Below, piece by piece: positions 27,518 to 36,443 of a stretch of 51,123 bases of DNA. Location: positions 1 to 51,123 of the forward strand of contig PBFM01000052.1 in NCBI GenBank assembly GCA_002718655.1, in the 5' to 3' direction. The DNA is from Fidelibacterota bacterium (GTDB lineage: Bacteria > Fidelibacterota > Marinisomatia > Marinisomatales > UBA1611). How positions within the stretch are numbered: position 1 is the first letter of the stretch; every line of letters starts with the position of its first letter. The translations under genes and the position numbers were made by a program. The notes under the pieces are model-generated. The model ran no database searches, was not told the DNA's origin, and was given only the letters and a program-made list of their open reading frames with translations.

Positions 27518-28960
27518 ATGAAAATTAATGTTGATCTAAAAGATTTACTCAGTGCTGTTGATGTCCCTGCTCAGTGGGTAGGTATCAGGGAGGTTTATGA
27601 GGCTCATACACCAAGGATGATTCGTGATGGTGTGCCGGTTGCAAATTCAAGAACTTCAACACATGGTGTTATGGTCGAAGTTCTTGTCGATGGGCAATTT
27701 GGTTATTATGGTACTCCAGACATGACTGCAGTAGGAGTATCAAGTGCTGCTCAGAGGGCATATCAGCAAGCAAAAATAGCCTCTAGAAATTCCATTTACA
27801 GTTTTGACGAATCAGCAAGACCAAAATATTGTGGCAATTACAAGTCACCTTTTTCAAAAGACCGTAATTCACTCTCTGCAGGAAATTTGAATGAAATTCT
27901 TTTACAGGCATACAATAATTTAAAAATATCAGATAAAATTGTTAGTGCTTCTTCACTTTGTCAAATTATTGAATCCTCTTTTAAATTTGTAAGCTCTAAC
28001 GGTAGTGACATAATGCAGGATTTTTTAATGCTAGAATTTGATCTTAGTGCAACAGCTGTTGATGGTACAAATCAACAAACTCGGACCTTTGGGGGAATGC
28101 GTGGCACCTGTAGGCAAATGGGACTAGAATTTTTTGATAAATATGAGATAATGGCAAATGCAAACCGCATAGGAGAACAAGCTCTAGAATTATTGCACGC
28201 TGAGGACTGTCCGACCGGTGAGATGGATATTGTTATAGCACCTGATCAGATGATGCTACAAATTCATGAAAGTATTGGACATGCTCTTGAAGTTGATAGA
28301 ATCTTGGGTGATGAGAGAAACTATGCTGGTTGGAGTTTTGTTAAACTAGAAGACTTTGGTAGTCTCCAATACGGAAGTGAATTAATGAACATAACTTTTG
28401 ATCCTACTCTTGAATCTGAATTTGCATCTTATGCATACGATGATGGGGGGTTAAAGGCTACAAAAGAGTATCTCATCAAGGAGGGATTACTTGTCAGAGG
28501 TTTAGGTGGAAAAGAGAGCCAGATTCGCTCTGGTCTAGAAGGAGTCGCAAATTTTAGATCAAGTGGATGGAACAGGGCACCCATTGATAGAATGGCAAAT
28601 ATCAACCTAGAACCTGGAGATTCAAGTTTTAATGAATTGATTGAGCAAGTACAGAATGGGGTATATATGGAGAGTAATAAATCTTGGTCGATCGATGACT
28701 ACAGAAATAAATTTCAATTTGGTTGCGAATATGGAAAACTTATAGAAAATGGGAAACTTACGAAAACTGTTAAGAATCCTAATTACAGAGGGATATCCAC
28801 TCCCTTTTGGAATAGTTTAAAAGGTGTAGGGAATTTTGATACCTATGGTATATATGGCACGCCAAATTGTGGGAAAGGAGAACCTAATCAGGTAATACGT
28901 GTAGGCCATGCCTCACCCGCTTGTTTGTTCAATAATGTTCAAGTTTTTGGAGGAGTCTAA
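27518..28960 (+). CDS. tldD: TldD-family metallopeptidase subunit
   Basis: A 480-residue TldD/PmbA protein with the zinc motif HESIGHALEVD (HExxxH) near residues 250-260, the catalytic signature of TldD. TldD with TldE degrades unfolded peptides and trims modified peptides such as microcin B17 precursors. The downstream partner gene starts two bases after its stop, as expected for the heterodimer. A GGAG ribosome-binding site lies about ten bases before the ATG. No bacteriocin precursor was recognised nearby. Confidence 0.9.
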   Translation: MKINVDLKDLLSAVDVPAQWVGIREVYEAHTPRMIRDGVPVANSRTSTHGVMVEVLVDGQFGYYGTPDMTAVGVSSAAQRAYQQAKIASRNSIYSFDESARPKYCGNYKSPFSKDRNSLSAGNLNEILLQAYNNLKISDKIVSASSLCQIIESSFKFVSSNGSDIMQDFLMLEFDLSATAVDGTNQQTRTFGGMRGTCRQMGLEFFDKYEIMANANRIGEQALELLHAEDCPTGEMDIVIAPDQMMLQIHESIGHALEVDRILGDERNYAGWSFVKLEDFGSLQYGSELMNITFDPTLESEFASYAYDDGGLKATKEYLIKEGLLVRGLGGKESQIRSGLEGVANFRSSGWNRAPIDRMANINLEPGDSSFNELIEQVQNGVYMESNKSWSIDDYRNKFQFGCEYGKLIENGKLTKTVKNPNYRGISTPFWNSLKGVGNFDTYGIYGTPNCGKGEPNQVIRVGHASPACLFNNVQVFGGV

Positions 28961-28961
28961 A

Positions 28962-30284
28962 ATGGAAAAAACATTCAATATTTTATGTGCATCACTCTTT
29001 TCTACATTAGGCAGTGAAGAAAACCTTGTTCTCTCCCTAAGTGGAGAAAATAGCCAATTCGTACGATTCAATAATGCAACAGTTCGTCAAACTGGACTAG
29101 TCGATGATGCAGATCTTAGCTTTAAATTCATTTCAAATGGCCGAACGTGCAACGGAGGCATCACCATTTCGGGTAATAGTAAATTAGACCTAAAAAGAGG
29201 GCTTGATGAAATAGAGAGGATGCGAGCAGAGTCAAAAGAAATTCCAGAAGACCCATTTCTTGTTATGCCAACTGACTCTGGTTCTAGTCATGAGATAAAA
29301 AAAGCTAATGGGTTAGCTTTTACGGATGCAGTAGATGCGATTCTTCCAGCCATGCAAGGTACTGATTTCGTAGGCATACTAGCCAATGGGAAAATCTATC
29401 GAGGAAGTGCAAATAACTTAGGACAGAAGCACTGGTTTGAGACTGAATCATTTTGTTTGGATTATTCATTGGTTACTCCTGAGCATCAGATGGTAAAAGG
29501 TTGCTTTGCAGGTAGTGACTGGAATCAAGATGAATATGAGAACTATGTTAACCAAAGTAAGAAAAAACTTTCTCTAATGCAGAAAAAACCTATGAAAGTT
29601 GATACTGGTGAGTATAGGACCTGGTTTGAAGCTGCAGCTGTTGCAGACTTCTTAGGAATGTTTTCATGGAATGGTATAAGCGAGGCATCTCTAAGACAGG
29701 GTTGCAGTGGTTTTGGGAAGATGAGGAATGAAGATGCTAGACTCTCCTCTAAATTTTCTATCATTGAAGATTTTTCTCCTGGTTTTTGTCCGAAATTCAA
29801 TTCTAATGGTGAGGTATCCCCAGATTCCATTTCTTTGATAGAGAACGGAATGCTTAAGAATACACTAGTCAGTTCAAGAACGGCCAAAGAATATGGGGTC
29901 ACATCTAATTTTGCTGAAGGAGGAGAATATCTTCGATCTCCCCGTATGTCTCCAGGGAAATTGAACCAAGAAAATGTCATCGAAGAATTAGATAGAGGTC
30001 TATACCTTTCGAATATTCATTATCTCAATTGGAGTGATAATGCAGGAGGCCGGATTACTGGCTTGACAAGGTATGCTTGCTTCTGGGTTGAAGGTGGTGA
30101 AATAGTTGCGCCAATTCAGACTATGAGATTTGATGATTCTTTCTATCGATTTTTTGGAGAACAATTACTTGATATTGAAGACAAGCTAACCATCGTACCA
30201 GAAGTTTCAACATATGGTCAACGTTCTCTAGGTGCAACAACATGCCCTGGCATTCTTGTTGACTCTTTCGCTCTTACACTGTAG
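28962..30284 (+). CDS. pmbA: TldE/PmbA-family partner subunit
   Basis: The track starts at 28908 inside tldD, but the ATG at 28962 has a GGAGGAG site at proper distance and gives 440 residues starting MEKTFNILCASLF. It has the TldD/PmbA fold pattern (NATVRQTG, GNSKLDLKRG, GFGKMRNEDARLSSKFSI, GGRITGLTRYACFWVEGGEI) but lacks HExxxH, which marks it as the non-catalytic TldE subunit. It pairs with the upstream TldD in the periplasm or cytosol. The rmuC start follows three bases after its stop. Confidence 0.85.
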   Translation: MEKTFNILCASLFSTLGSEENLVLSLSGENSQFVRFNNATVRQTGLVDDADLSFKFISNGRTCNGGITISGNSKLDLKRGLDEIERMRAESKEIPEDPFLVMPTDSGSSHEIKKANGLAFTDAVDAILPAMQGTDFVGILANGKIYRGSANNLGQKHWFETESFCLDYSLVTPEHQMVKGCFAGSDWNQDEYENYVNQSKKKLSLMQKKPMKVDTGEYRTWFEAAAVADFLGMFSWNGISEASLRQGCSGFGKMRNEDARLSSKFSIIEDFSPGFCPKFNSNGEVSPDSISLIENGMLKNTLVSSRTAKEYGVTSNFAEGGEYLRSPRMSPGKLNQENVIEELDRGLYLSNIHYLNWSDNAGGRITGLTRYACFWVEGGEIVAPIQTMRFDDSFYRFFGEQLLDIEDKLTIVPEVSTYGQRSLGATTCPGILVDSFALTL

Positions 30285-30287
30285 AAA

Positions 30288-31394
30288 ATGGATCTGTCCG
30301 GTACAGCTCTTTTTATTTTTGGGTTCATTCTTGGTGGAGGATTTATTTGGTTCATGCGGCAAAAGGGTGTGGACTCCATTCAAAAGAATCAAGAAGAACT
30401 CAAGCAAGAGTTTGAGAATATATCTAATAAAGTATTCCTTGATAATCAGACTCAATTTCTTAGCTTGGCTAAAACTGAGTTTGAGCAACTGAATAAAGAC
30501 TCTGCAAAAGAGTTGGATGGAAAAAAGGAATTGATCGATCTGACCTTAAAGGAGATGAAGGAAAATCTTGATAATTTGTCCAAAAACACGATTGCATTGG
30601 AGGGTCAGATGAAAGAGTCGAAAGAAAGTGTTGGGAAATTAACAGACACAACATCCCAGCTTCGTCAGATTTTATCAAGCTCGCAAGCCCGTGGACAATG
30701 GGGTGAGCGTATGGTCAAGGATATTTTAGACTTCATTGGTCTGGTTGAGGGAATAAATTACACCCAGCAGTCCCAGATGTCAGATGGCAGAGATCGACCA
30801 GACTTTACTTTTCTTTTGCCTGATGAAAAAGTAATAAATATGGATGTGAAATTTCCTCTGGCGCATTATGAGAAATACATTGCCGCTGATACTGACTCCG
30901 AAAAAGAGGTTGAAAAAAAAGCATTCCTAACTGATGTTAGAAATCGTGTCAATGAAGTCTCAAAACGAGGATACATCGATCCCAAAGGAAGTACGGTCGA
31001 CTATGTTCTATTGTTCATCCCCAATGAGGGAATCTATGCATTTTTGAACCAAGAAGATCACGACCTCATAGATTTTTCATTGGGCAAAAAGATCTTACTC
31101 TGCTCGCCGGTGACATTGTATGCCATCCTATCATTAATACGCCAGGCGGTATCTAATTTTGCTATGGAAAAGAAAGCAGGAGATATGCAGGAACAAGTAG
31201 GAGTCTTTAAGAAACAGTGGGATATGTTCACCGGGAAGGTTGAGTCCATGGGTAAGTCTTTAAATGCTCTCTCAAATCATTATGAGGATCTCAAGGGACC
31301 TAGGTTAAGAGAGCTTGAAAAACCTATGGAAAAGATATCTGAACTACAATTAGGCAAAGACCAGCTAGAAAAAGGCGTGCAAATTGAAAAATAA
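30288..31394 (+). CDS. rmuC: DNA recombination protein RmuC
   Basis: A 368-residue protein with an N-terminal membrane anchor (ALFIFGFILGGGFIWFM), a long coiled coil (~25-125) and the RmuC nuclease-like domain (SSQARGQWGERMVKDILDFI, QSQMSDGRDRPDFTFLLPD, INMDVKFPLAHYEKY) at ~130-320. RmuC limits inversions at short repeats in E. coli and belongs to a PD-(D/E)XK-like group; the DRPDF...MDVKFP residues fit its active site. It follows tldE by three bases and overlaps the small lipoprotein gene. Confidence 0.93.
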   Translation: MDLSGTALFIFGFILGGGFIWFMRQKGVDSIQKNQEELKQEFENISNKVFLDNQTQFLSLAKTEFEQLNKDSAKELDGKKELIDLTLKEMKENLDNLSKNTIALEGQMKESKESVGKLTDTTSQLRQILSSSQARGQWGERMVKDILDFIGLVEGINYTQQSQMSDGRDRPDFTFLLPDEKVINMDVKFPLAHYEKYIAADTDSEKEVEKKAFLTDVRNRVNEVSKRGYIDPKGSTVDYVLLFIPNEGIYAFLNQEDHDLIDFSLGKKILLCSPVTLYAILSLIRQAVSNFAMEKKAGDMQEQVGVFKKQWDMFTGKVESMGKSLNALSNHYEDLKGPRLRELEKPMEKISELQLGKDQLEKGVQIEK

Positions 31395-31818
31395 TCTTCT
31401 TGTTTTAAATATCATTACTCTTTTTATAGCATCATGCGTTGGGCCTCCTGATTATTCAGATGGCCTTTTAGAAAATGTTCCAGCCATAGTAAATGAAAAT
31501 GATTATTTCTCATTATCCTTGCTTGGAGATAAATATACAGAAAAGAGTGAGTGGAATCTTGATTTAGATGTAACTTCACTAGACAAGATATTGACCACAA
31601 TGGTCGTGAAAGATCTTGCCATCGGTGCATCTGATTCTACCTACCTATTTCTGGTTGATGAGCAAGGAGATACGATGTTTAGTGCAGGACTGTTTTCAGA
31701 ATTAGTTGTCACAAGTCAGGATTCAATCATTGTAATAGGGTTTCCGAAAAAAGTTATCCTAGATTCAGATAATTTCTCTGGAAGGCTTGAATATCAAATA
31801 ATTAAAACAGTAGAATAA
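31384..31818 (+). CDS. Small lipoprotein of unknown function
   Basis: A 144-residue protein with a lipoprotein signal (LLVLNIITLFIASC, Cys at ~18), so it should be lipidated and placed in the inner or outer membrane. The mature part is acidic and beta-rich with no recognised domain. It starts with TTG inside the 3' end of rmuC (11-base overlap); no in-frame ATG precedes the lipobox. It ends 52 bases before the convergent helicase gene; a weak 5-bp stem in that gap is not convincing as a terminator. Confidence 0.6.
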   Translation: MKNNLLVLNIITLFIASCVGPPDYSDGLLENVPAIVNENDYFSLSLLGDKYTEKSEWNLDLDVTSLDKILTTMVVKDLAIGASDSTYLFLVDEQGDTMFSAGLFSELVVTSQDSIIVIGFPKKVILDSDNFSGRLEYQIIKTVE

Positions 31819-31870
31819 AAGATATCAATGATTTTAAGTAAAGGCTCTTCATTTATGTGCCTTCCTGCTA

Positions 31871-34846
31871 TTATTGTTCCCATGCTGGACATACCAAGTT
31901 CTTATAATCACACCAATCACAATGTTTTCCTGTTTTAGCATCGAATTCCTTTTTTCTTATCCCTGCTGCTACTTGAATTATTTTTTCCTTTGCTTCACCG
32001 ATTTGATCAGTTGTGAATGAATGACTTCGTATTGGCTTTTCTTTCTCTCTTAAAAAGTAGAGTGATGCTGAGACAGGTAAACCTCCAATCTGTTTATCAT
32101 CAAGTTGTTCAAGGTACATGGAGTAAACAGCCAACTGGAGGCTCGATTTTGCAGATGAAGGAGTTTTGCTTGTCTTATAGTCCAATATGGCCAAGCCTTC
32201 TTTCGTATCATCAATCCTATCTATTGCACCTCTAATTGTAATCGGTCCAATCTCAAAAGCAAATTGTTCCTCAATTCTAAGTACGTTTGGAGGGTCTATG
32301 GATATTAGCCTCTGATAACGTTCTAAAATGTCTTGACCTTGCTCTTTGAACTTTTCCTCTCTAACAGCATAATCAAATTCCCCTTTTTTCCATTCTTCAT
32401 CCAACAGACGTAGTATTCGTTCTTTACTAAGTTCTTTATCAGACTCATGGAACCTCTGCAGTACAGTATGTATGATATTTCCAAATACTAGTTCTGGTTT
32501 TTTTGCAGTTTGTGGAATACCATCGATTTGGCCGAGTCTAAATTTCAATGGGCAATTCTCATATGTATCGATTGCGCTGGCAGAAAGGTTGATCCTATCA
32601 GCAACTGGAGGTTCAAAATCTTTTTGAAGATATAACTTTAATTCATTCTCCCAGTCTGAATCTCCTAGGCTGATAGGTTGTCCTCTTTCATGCTTATGAA
32701 TAATTTTAAGGGCTTTGCCATATTCATTGACCTGATCATATGCTTCTCTGGATAATGCTTTTTGGATATACTGTTCATATTTGGTCTTCAGATCTGAATG
32801 CGTTCTGGGATTGGTATTGGGTTTTATCATAGTCTGATCCTCCATTAATGTATCTGATAGTTCTTTGATGAAAGGTGATGTAGCCTTTTTAGGAACCAAC
32901 AAATAGAGTTTTTCTTTTGCTCGAGTAACTGCTACATAAAATAAGCGCCTTTCTTCATTGATGTGGTGTTCCTTTGGTGATATATCTGCATCCTGTTCAT
33001 ATTGGAGCCATATGTCAGGCGGGCGATTGATGCGTTTACTAGTCCGAAAATTCAAAGGAAAACTAGCGGACCTGAGAAAGGGTACGAATACAATAGGAAA
33101 TTCTGCTCCCTTTACACCATGTACGGTGTTCACTATAACACCATCTTGAGGTCTGTAGGATTCTGGTTTGATGTGTGGTAGGCCTCCTGATCGCATGATT
33201 GCCTCAAGATATACATTAAAGGCGCTGATGCTGTGATTCTTCTTATTTCTTCGAGTAAAATCTTGTGCCCTTTTCAATAAGTTACCAATATTTAGTAATG
33301 TATAATGGTCATCCATACCATATCTTTTTGCGGAAGACTTTAATATTCCAGTCAGTTGTGTTATCTCCCATACCATTTCTCCGGCGGATCGTTTTTGTAT
33401 TATTGACCTTAGTCCATCGATTTTTTTGATCATTATATCAATCATTGGATATCCGCTTCTAAGTCCATTATCATTCTTGAGCTGTTCTAATCGTGGTTCA
33501 GAATCATATCTATTACATTTTGAAAATATCATATGGGCTGTCTTGTAGCCACATTCATTTTGGATCAGGCGAAAAAGTGCTGAGTCCTGATATGTGCCAC
33601 CAGATACTAATTGACACCATGCGATTATGTCCCTGACCCCAGAGCAATTGAATAATCCCATATATTTAGGTTTTACAGGTATTTGGGCATTAGATAGTGA
33701 GTCAGTTACACGATTGGCTTGGCTGTGTGTACGACATAATACAGCCATATCCTTAAAGGGGACTCCCTTAGTGGCGTGATAATGTATCTCACTGATTAGA
33801 TAGTCTATCTGTTCTTCTTTGTCTCCCCAAAATCTTTTTGGTTTATCATAAGGTAGATCTAGTGATGAGACAAGGGTTTTCGTCATTCGTTCAGCATTGT
33901 TAGTGATGCTCGCATTGGCTAGGTCTAAAATGGGTTGCGATGATCGATAGTTTTTTTCTAGAGCAATTGATTTAAAATTTTCATGCTCTTTATAACTATC
34001 TCTGAATGTTTTTATGTTGAATGAGTTTGCACCTCTAAAACTATAGATGACCTGGTCATCATCTCCCACAACAGTAACAAATTTTCTATTACCAGCCATA
34101 AGGGCAATAATCTTATTGAGTGCGAAATTATTGTCTTGAAATTCATCAACAATGATATGACGATACTGATCTTGGACATTCTTAAGTAATTCAGTATTTG
34201 ATGATAACATTTTGAAAGCAGACAGTATAATGTCTCCATAGTCTACCATATTCATTTCTTCCTTCCAAGACTGGAACAATGGGAAGATTCTTTTTAGGTC
34301 TATGATCTGCTTTGCTATCTCTGGACTGATCAGTCCTTCTTCTGATGGTGTGGGCACGTCCATTGTCGTGAGGTCGATTAATTCGTCTCTTGCTCGATTG
34401 AAAAAAGGTATGAAACTTTCTGTCACAGCTCTCTGGGGGTCAAGTGGAAATTCGTCTGATGCAAAAGGTCCCAATTGATCAAATCTTTCAAGTAACATGT
34501 GAATGGCCTCACTCTGGTCTAACAGTTGCGGTAGGGTATCATGATATTTCTTCAAGATTTTGAAGCATAGTGAGTGGAAGGTACTTACAGTTATACTATA
34601 GACTTGGGGTCCAAGATGTTCTACAATCCTATTCTTTAATTCTCTTGCTGCTTTTTCTGTATAGGTAATAGCCAGAATATGTTGTGGATCGACATTATAA
34701 TGATTTATAAGATGAATTATTCTATTTTCAAGTGTGAATGTCTTTCCTGTTCCAGCTCCTGCTAGAATCATCAATGGTGCAGGAGGATGCTCAATAGCAG
34801 ATCGTTGTTTACTGTTGGGTGAAAGTATGTTTTTTTGAATAACCAT
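31871..34846 (-). CDS. UvrD/Rep-type helicase fused to an Fe-S PD-(D/E)XK nuclease
   Basis: A 991-residue protein. Residues ~1-690 are a superfamily 1 helicase: Q-motif and Walker A LAGAGTGKTFTLENRI near 30-43, VDEFQDNN (Walker B) near 235, VNTVHGVKGAEFPIVFVP and VAVTRAKEKLYLL. Residues ~745-991 are a RecB-like nuclease with YENCPLKFR, LAILDYKTSKTP (catalytic Asp/Lys) and the C-terminal HCDWCDYKNLVCP; together they give four cysteines as in Fe-S AddB and Cas4 nucleases. The domain order matches AddA/AdnA-type end-resection enzymes. No AddB or AdnB partner is adjacent. It is transcribed alone on the minus strand, divergent from the ECF sigma operon. Confidence 0.9.
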   Translation of the reverse strand: MVIQKNILSPNSKQRSAIEHPPAPLMILAGAGTGKTFTLENRIIHLINHYNVDPQHILAITYTEKAARELKNRIVEHLGPQVYSITVSTFHSLCFKILKKYHDTLPQLLDQSEAIHMLLERFDQLGPFASDEFPLDPQRAVTESFIPFFNRARDELIDLTTMDVPTPSEEGLISPEIAKQIIDLKRIFPLFQSWKEEMNMVDYGDIILSAFKMLSSNTELLKNVQDQYRHIIVDEFQDNNFALNKIIALMAGNRKFVTVVGDDDQVIYSFRGANSFNIKTFRDSYKEHENFKSIALEKNYRSSQPILDLANASITNNAERMTKTLVSSLDLPYDKPKRFWGDKEEQIDYLISEIHYHATKGVPFKDMAVLCRTHSQANRVTDSLSNAQIPVKPKYMGLFNCSGVRDIIAWCQLVSGGTYQDSALFRLIQNECGYKTAHMIFSKCNRYDSEPRLEQLKNDNGLRSGYPMIDIMIKKIDGLRSIIQKRSAGEMVWEITQLTGILKSSAKRYGMDDHYTLLNIGNLLKRAQDFTRRNKKNHSISAFNVYLEAIMRSGGLPHIKPESYRPQDGVIVNTVHGVKGAEFPIVFVPFLRSASFPLNFRTSKRINRPPDIWLQYEQDADISPKEHHINEERRLFYVAVTRAKEKLYLLVPKKATSPFIKELSDTLMEDQTMIKPNTNPRTHSDLKTKYEQYIQKALSREAYDQVNEYGKALKIIHKHERGQPISLGDSDWENELKLYLQKDFEPPVADRINLSASAIDTYENCPLKFRLGQIDGIPQTAKKPELVFGNIIHTVLQRFHESDKELSKERILRLLDEEWKKGEFDYAVREEKFKEQGQDILERYQRLISIDPPNVLRIEEQFAFEIGPITIRGAIDRIDDTKEGLAILDYKTSKTPSSAKSSLQLAVYSMYLEQLDDKQIGGLPVSASLYFLREKEKPIRSHSFTTDQIGEAKEKIIQVAAGIRKKEFDAKTGKHCDWCDYKNLVCPAWEQ

Positions 34847-34938
34847 AAGGGTGATGAATCTTATTCTGACATCGATGAAAGATAAGCAATATTCTCATTT
34901 CAATAAAATGTGAATGGTGTTGATGGAAATTATTTTTT

Positions 34939-34964
34939 AACCTTTAGGGCTACCATGTGTCTAA
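34939..34964 (+). promoter_or_regulatory. Candidate ECF-sigma autoregulatory promoter
   Basis: Upstream of the ECF sigma gene lie AACC (34939-34942) and GTCTAA (34959-34964) separated by exactly 16 bases. This matches the general ECF promoter form with an AAC-type -35 and a GTC-type -10 element. The predicted start of transcription would fall only about ten bases before the ATG, giving a very short leader. It is inferred from spacing and motif alone. Confidence 0.4.
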
Positions 34965-34978
34965 TGGTTTGAAATGAC

Positions 34979-35503
34979 ATGCAAAATGATTACGAACTCA
35001 TTAAAGAATATCAGAATGGTGACCGCTCGGCGTTTGACAAAATCGTCAGAAATCATCTTTCGAATACCATCGGATTCTTTTTTACTATCACTAGAGATAG
35101 AATGGCCGCAGAGGACCTTGCACAGGATGTCTTTTTCAAACTATATAAGAACCTTAAGAAATTTCGTTTTCAGTCATCATTTTCAACATTTCTTTATAGA
35201 GCCAATCTTAACACTGCAAACAATTGGCTTACTAGGAATAAGTGGAAGAATCTCTTGCGCCTTGACCAGGCTCCTGACCGGGGAGAAAGAGACACTACAG
35301 TTGAGGATGAGTGGTATCGAAAGGAGCTCTGGGACGAGATTGCCAGACTGCCAAAGAAACAACGTAGCGTGGTCATAATGCGAATTTCCAATGAGCTACC
35401 TTATAAGGAGATTTCCGAAATAACCGGAATGACTGAGAGTTCTGCCAAAGTAAATTATCACCATGCTCTGAAGACCTTGAAGGAAAAACTAAAATATGAT
35501 TGA
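34979..35503 (+). CDS. ECF-type RNA polymerase sigma factor
   Basis: A 174-residue sigma-70 family member with only regions 2 and 4, as in ECF factors. Region 2 reads AAEDLAQDVFFKLYKNLKKF and SFSTFLYRANLNTANNWL; region 4 holds LPKKQRSVVIMRISNELPYK and the helix-turn-helix EISEITGMTESSAKVNYHHA. It directs RNA polymerase to a stress or envelope regulon. The overlapping ATG at 34974 in another frame is a shadow. It overlaps the following membrane-protein gene by eight bases, which fits a sigma/anti-sigma pair. Confidence 0.93.
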   Translation: MQNDYELIKEYQNGDRSAFDKIVRNHLSNTIGFFFTITRDRMAAEDLAQDVFFKLYKNLKKFRFQSSFSTFLYRANLNTANNWLTRNKWKNLLRLDQAPDRGERDTTVEDEWYRKELWDEIARLPKKQRSVVIMRISNELPYKEISEITGMTESSAKVNYHHALKTLKEKLKYD

Positions 35504-35879
35504 TTTTGAAAAAGAATTAAATGATTCTCGCATTAAAAATGTGGATGATATTAATGAGGAAGAGTTTCTATATAAGCTTGAGATGAGGGTTCAGCACTCT
35601 AATAATGATCGTAGGACCTTGATGGCTTCTTTGATGATGGTGTTTTTCATCGGTATACTTACAATTACACAATATGGGGTTCCAGATAGAATGGAATCGA
35701 TCTATTATATTAGTGAGATGGAAAATGTATTAGAGACTGACCTGTGGAATATTAGTAGTGATTCTTTGTCATACTATGAATCCTATTTCAATGAAATGGC
35801 TTATTATCTTCTTGAAGAAGGCTATGTTTGGGAGACTTACGAGTTGCTGTATATATTTGAACAAGAAAAGGAGATTTAA
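35496..35879 (+). CDS. Single-pass membrane protein, likely anti-sigma factor
   Basis: A 127-residue protein with an acidic N-terminal ~40 residues, one membrane helix (~42-60, LMASLMMVFFIGILTITQYG) and an acidic, tyrosine-rich C-terminal part rich in negative charge. The position, overlapping the ECF sigma gene by eight bases, and the topology fit an anti-sigma factor with a cytosolic N-terminus. The zinc anti-sigma (HxxxCxxC) motif is absent, so this rests on context. Two bases separate it from the next gene. Confidence 0.6.
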   Translation: MIDFEKELNDSRIKNVDDINEEEFLYKLEMRVQHSNNDRRTLMASLMMVFFIGILTITQYGVPDRMESIYYISEMENVLETDLWNISSDSLSYYESYFNEMAYYLLEEGYVWETYELLYIFEQEKEI

Positions 35880-35881
35880 CT

Positions 35882-36430
35882 ATGAATAATGTTCTTTTAA
35901 TGTGTATGCTATCTTTTGCAATAGCACAAAATGACACAAAGAGAGATTTTCGTCAAGATGATTGGTTAGAAGATGAATCTAAATTGTCACAGAGAAGAGA
36001 GAGTATGGTCATATGGCGATTAACAGAAGATCTAGATCTTTCCTCAGAACAGGCTGAGAAGTTTTTTCCTCGATTTCGCGAGCATCGTGAAAACCTTAAA
36101 GAAATTGGTAAGGATGAGAGAAAGAGTCTAATGGAAATACGTTTTAAAATTCGAGAAGATGAGGAAATCTCCAAATCAGAGATGGAAAAAACGATAAAAA
36201 AAGTGGCAGAATTACGAAAAGACAGAATAGACATAGAGACTAAGTTCATTCTAGGAATGGAGGATATACTCGATCCAAATCAAATGGTTAAATTAAGTGT
36301 GTTCAAGCAAAGGCTTATGAAAGAAATGCAAGGTGAGGTGAGAGAAGAGATGCGGGGAAAAAAAGGCAAAAAAGGAAAAAAGAAACATAACAAGAGAAAA
36401 GATCGCAGACAATCGCGTCGCGGATTTTAA
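35882..36430 (+). CDS. Secreted Spy/CpxP-like helical protein with basic tail
   Basis: A 182-residue protein with a short signal peptide ending near AIAQ. Its centre is mostly helical and charged: LTEDLDLSSEQAEKFFPRFREH resembles the LTxxQ region of Spy/CpxP-type periplasmic chaperones, and ILDPNQMVKLSVFKQRL resembles their second repeat. The last ~35 residues are strikingly basic (GKKGKKGKKKHNKRKDRR), which is unusual for the family. In an ECF sigma operon a periplasmic stress chaperone or sensor is plausible. Family membership is by pattern only. Confidence 0.6.
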   Translation: MNNVLLMCMLSFAIAQNDTKRDFRQDDWLEDESKLSQRRESMVIWRLTEDLDLSSEQAEKFFPRFREHRENLKEIGKDERKSLMEIRFKIREDEEISKSEMEKTIKKVAELRKDRIDIETKFILGMEDILDPNQMVKLSVFKQRLMKEMQGEVREEMRGKKGKKGKKKHNKRKDRRQSRRGF

Positions 36431-36443
36431 ATAGGAGTAAAAG

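Noticed and set aside
29543-29980. 145-residue minus-strand ORF inside tldE
   Set aside because: Shadow frame; tldE is supported by family motifs and by its partner tldD.
31841-31863. Possible terminator stem AAGGC/GCCTT between the lipoprotein and helicase genes
   Set aside because: Only 5 bp with a 13-base loop and no clear T-tract.
34974-35378. 134-residue plus-strand ORF overlapping the sigma factor
   Set aside because: Out-of-frame shadow; the sigma factor frame carries regions 2 and 4.
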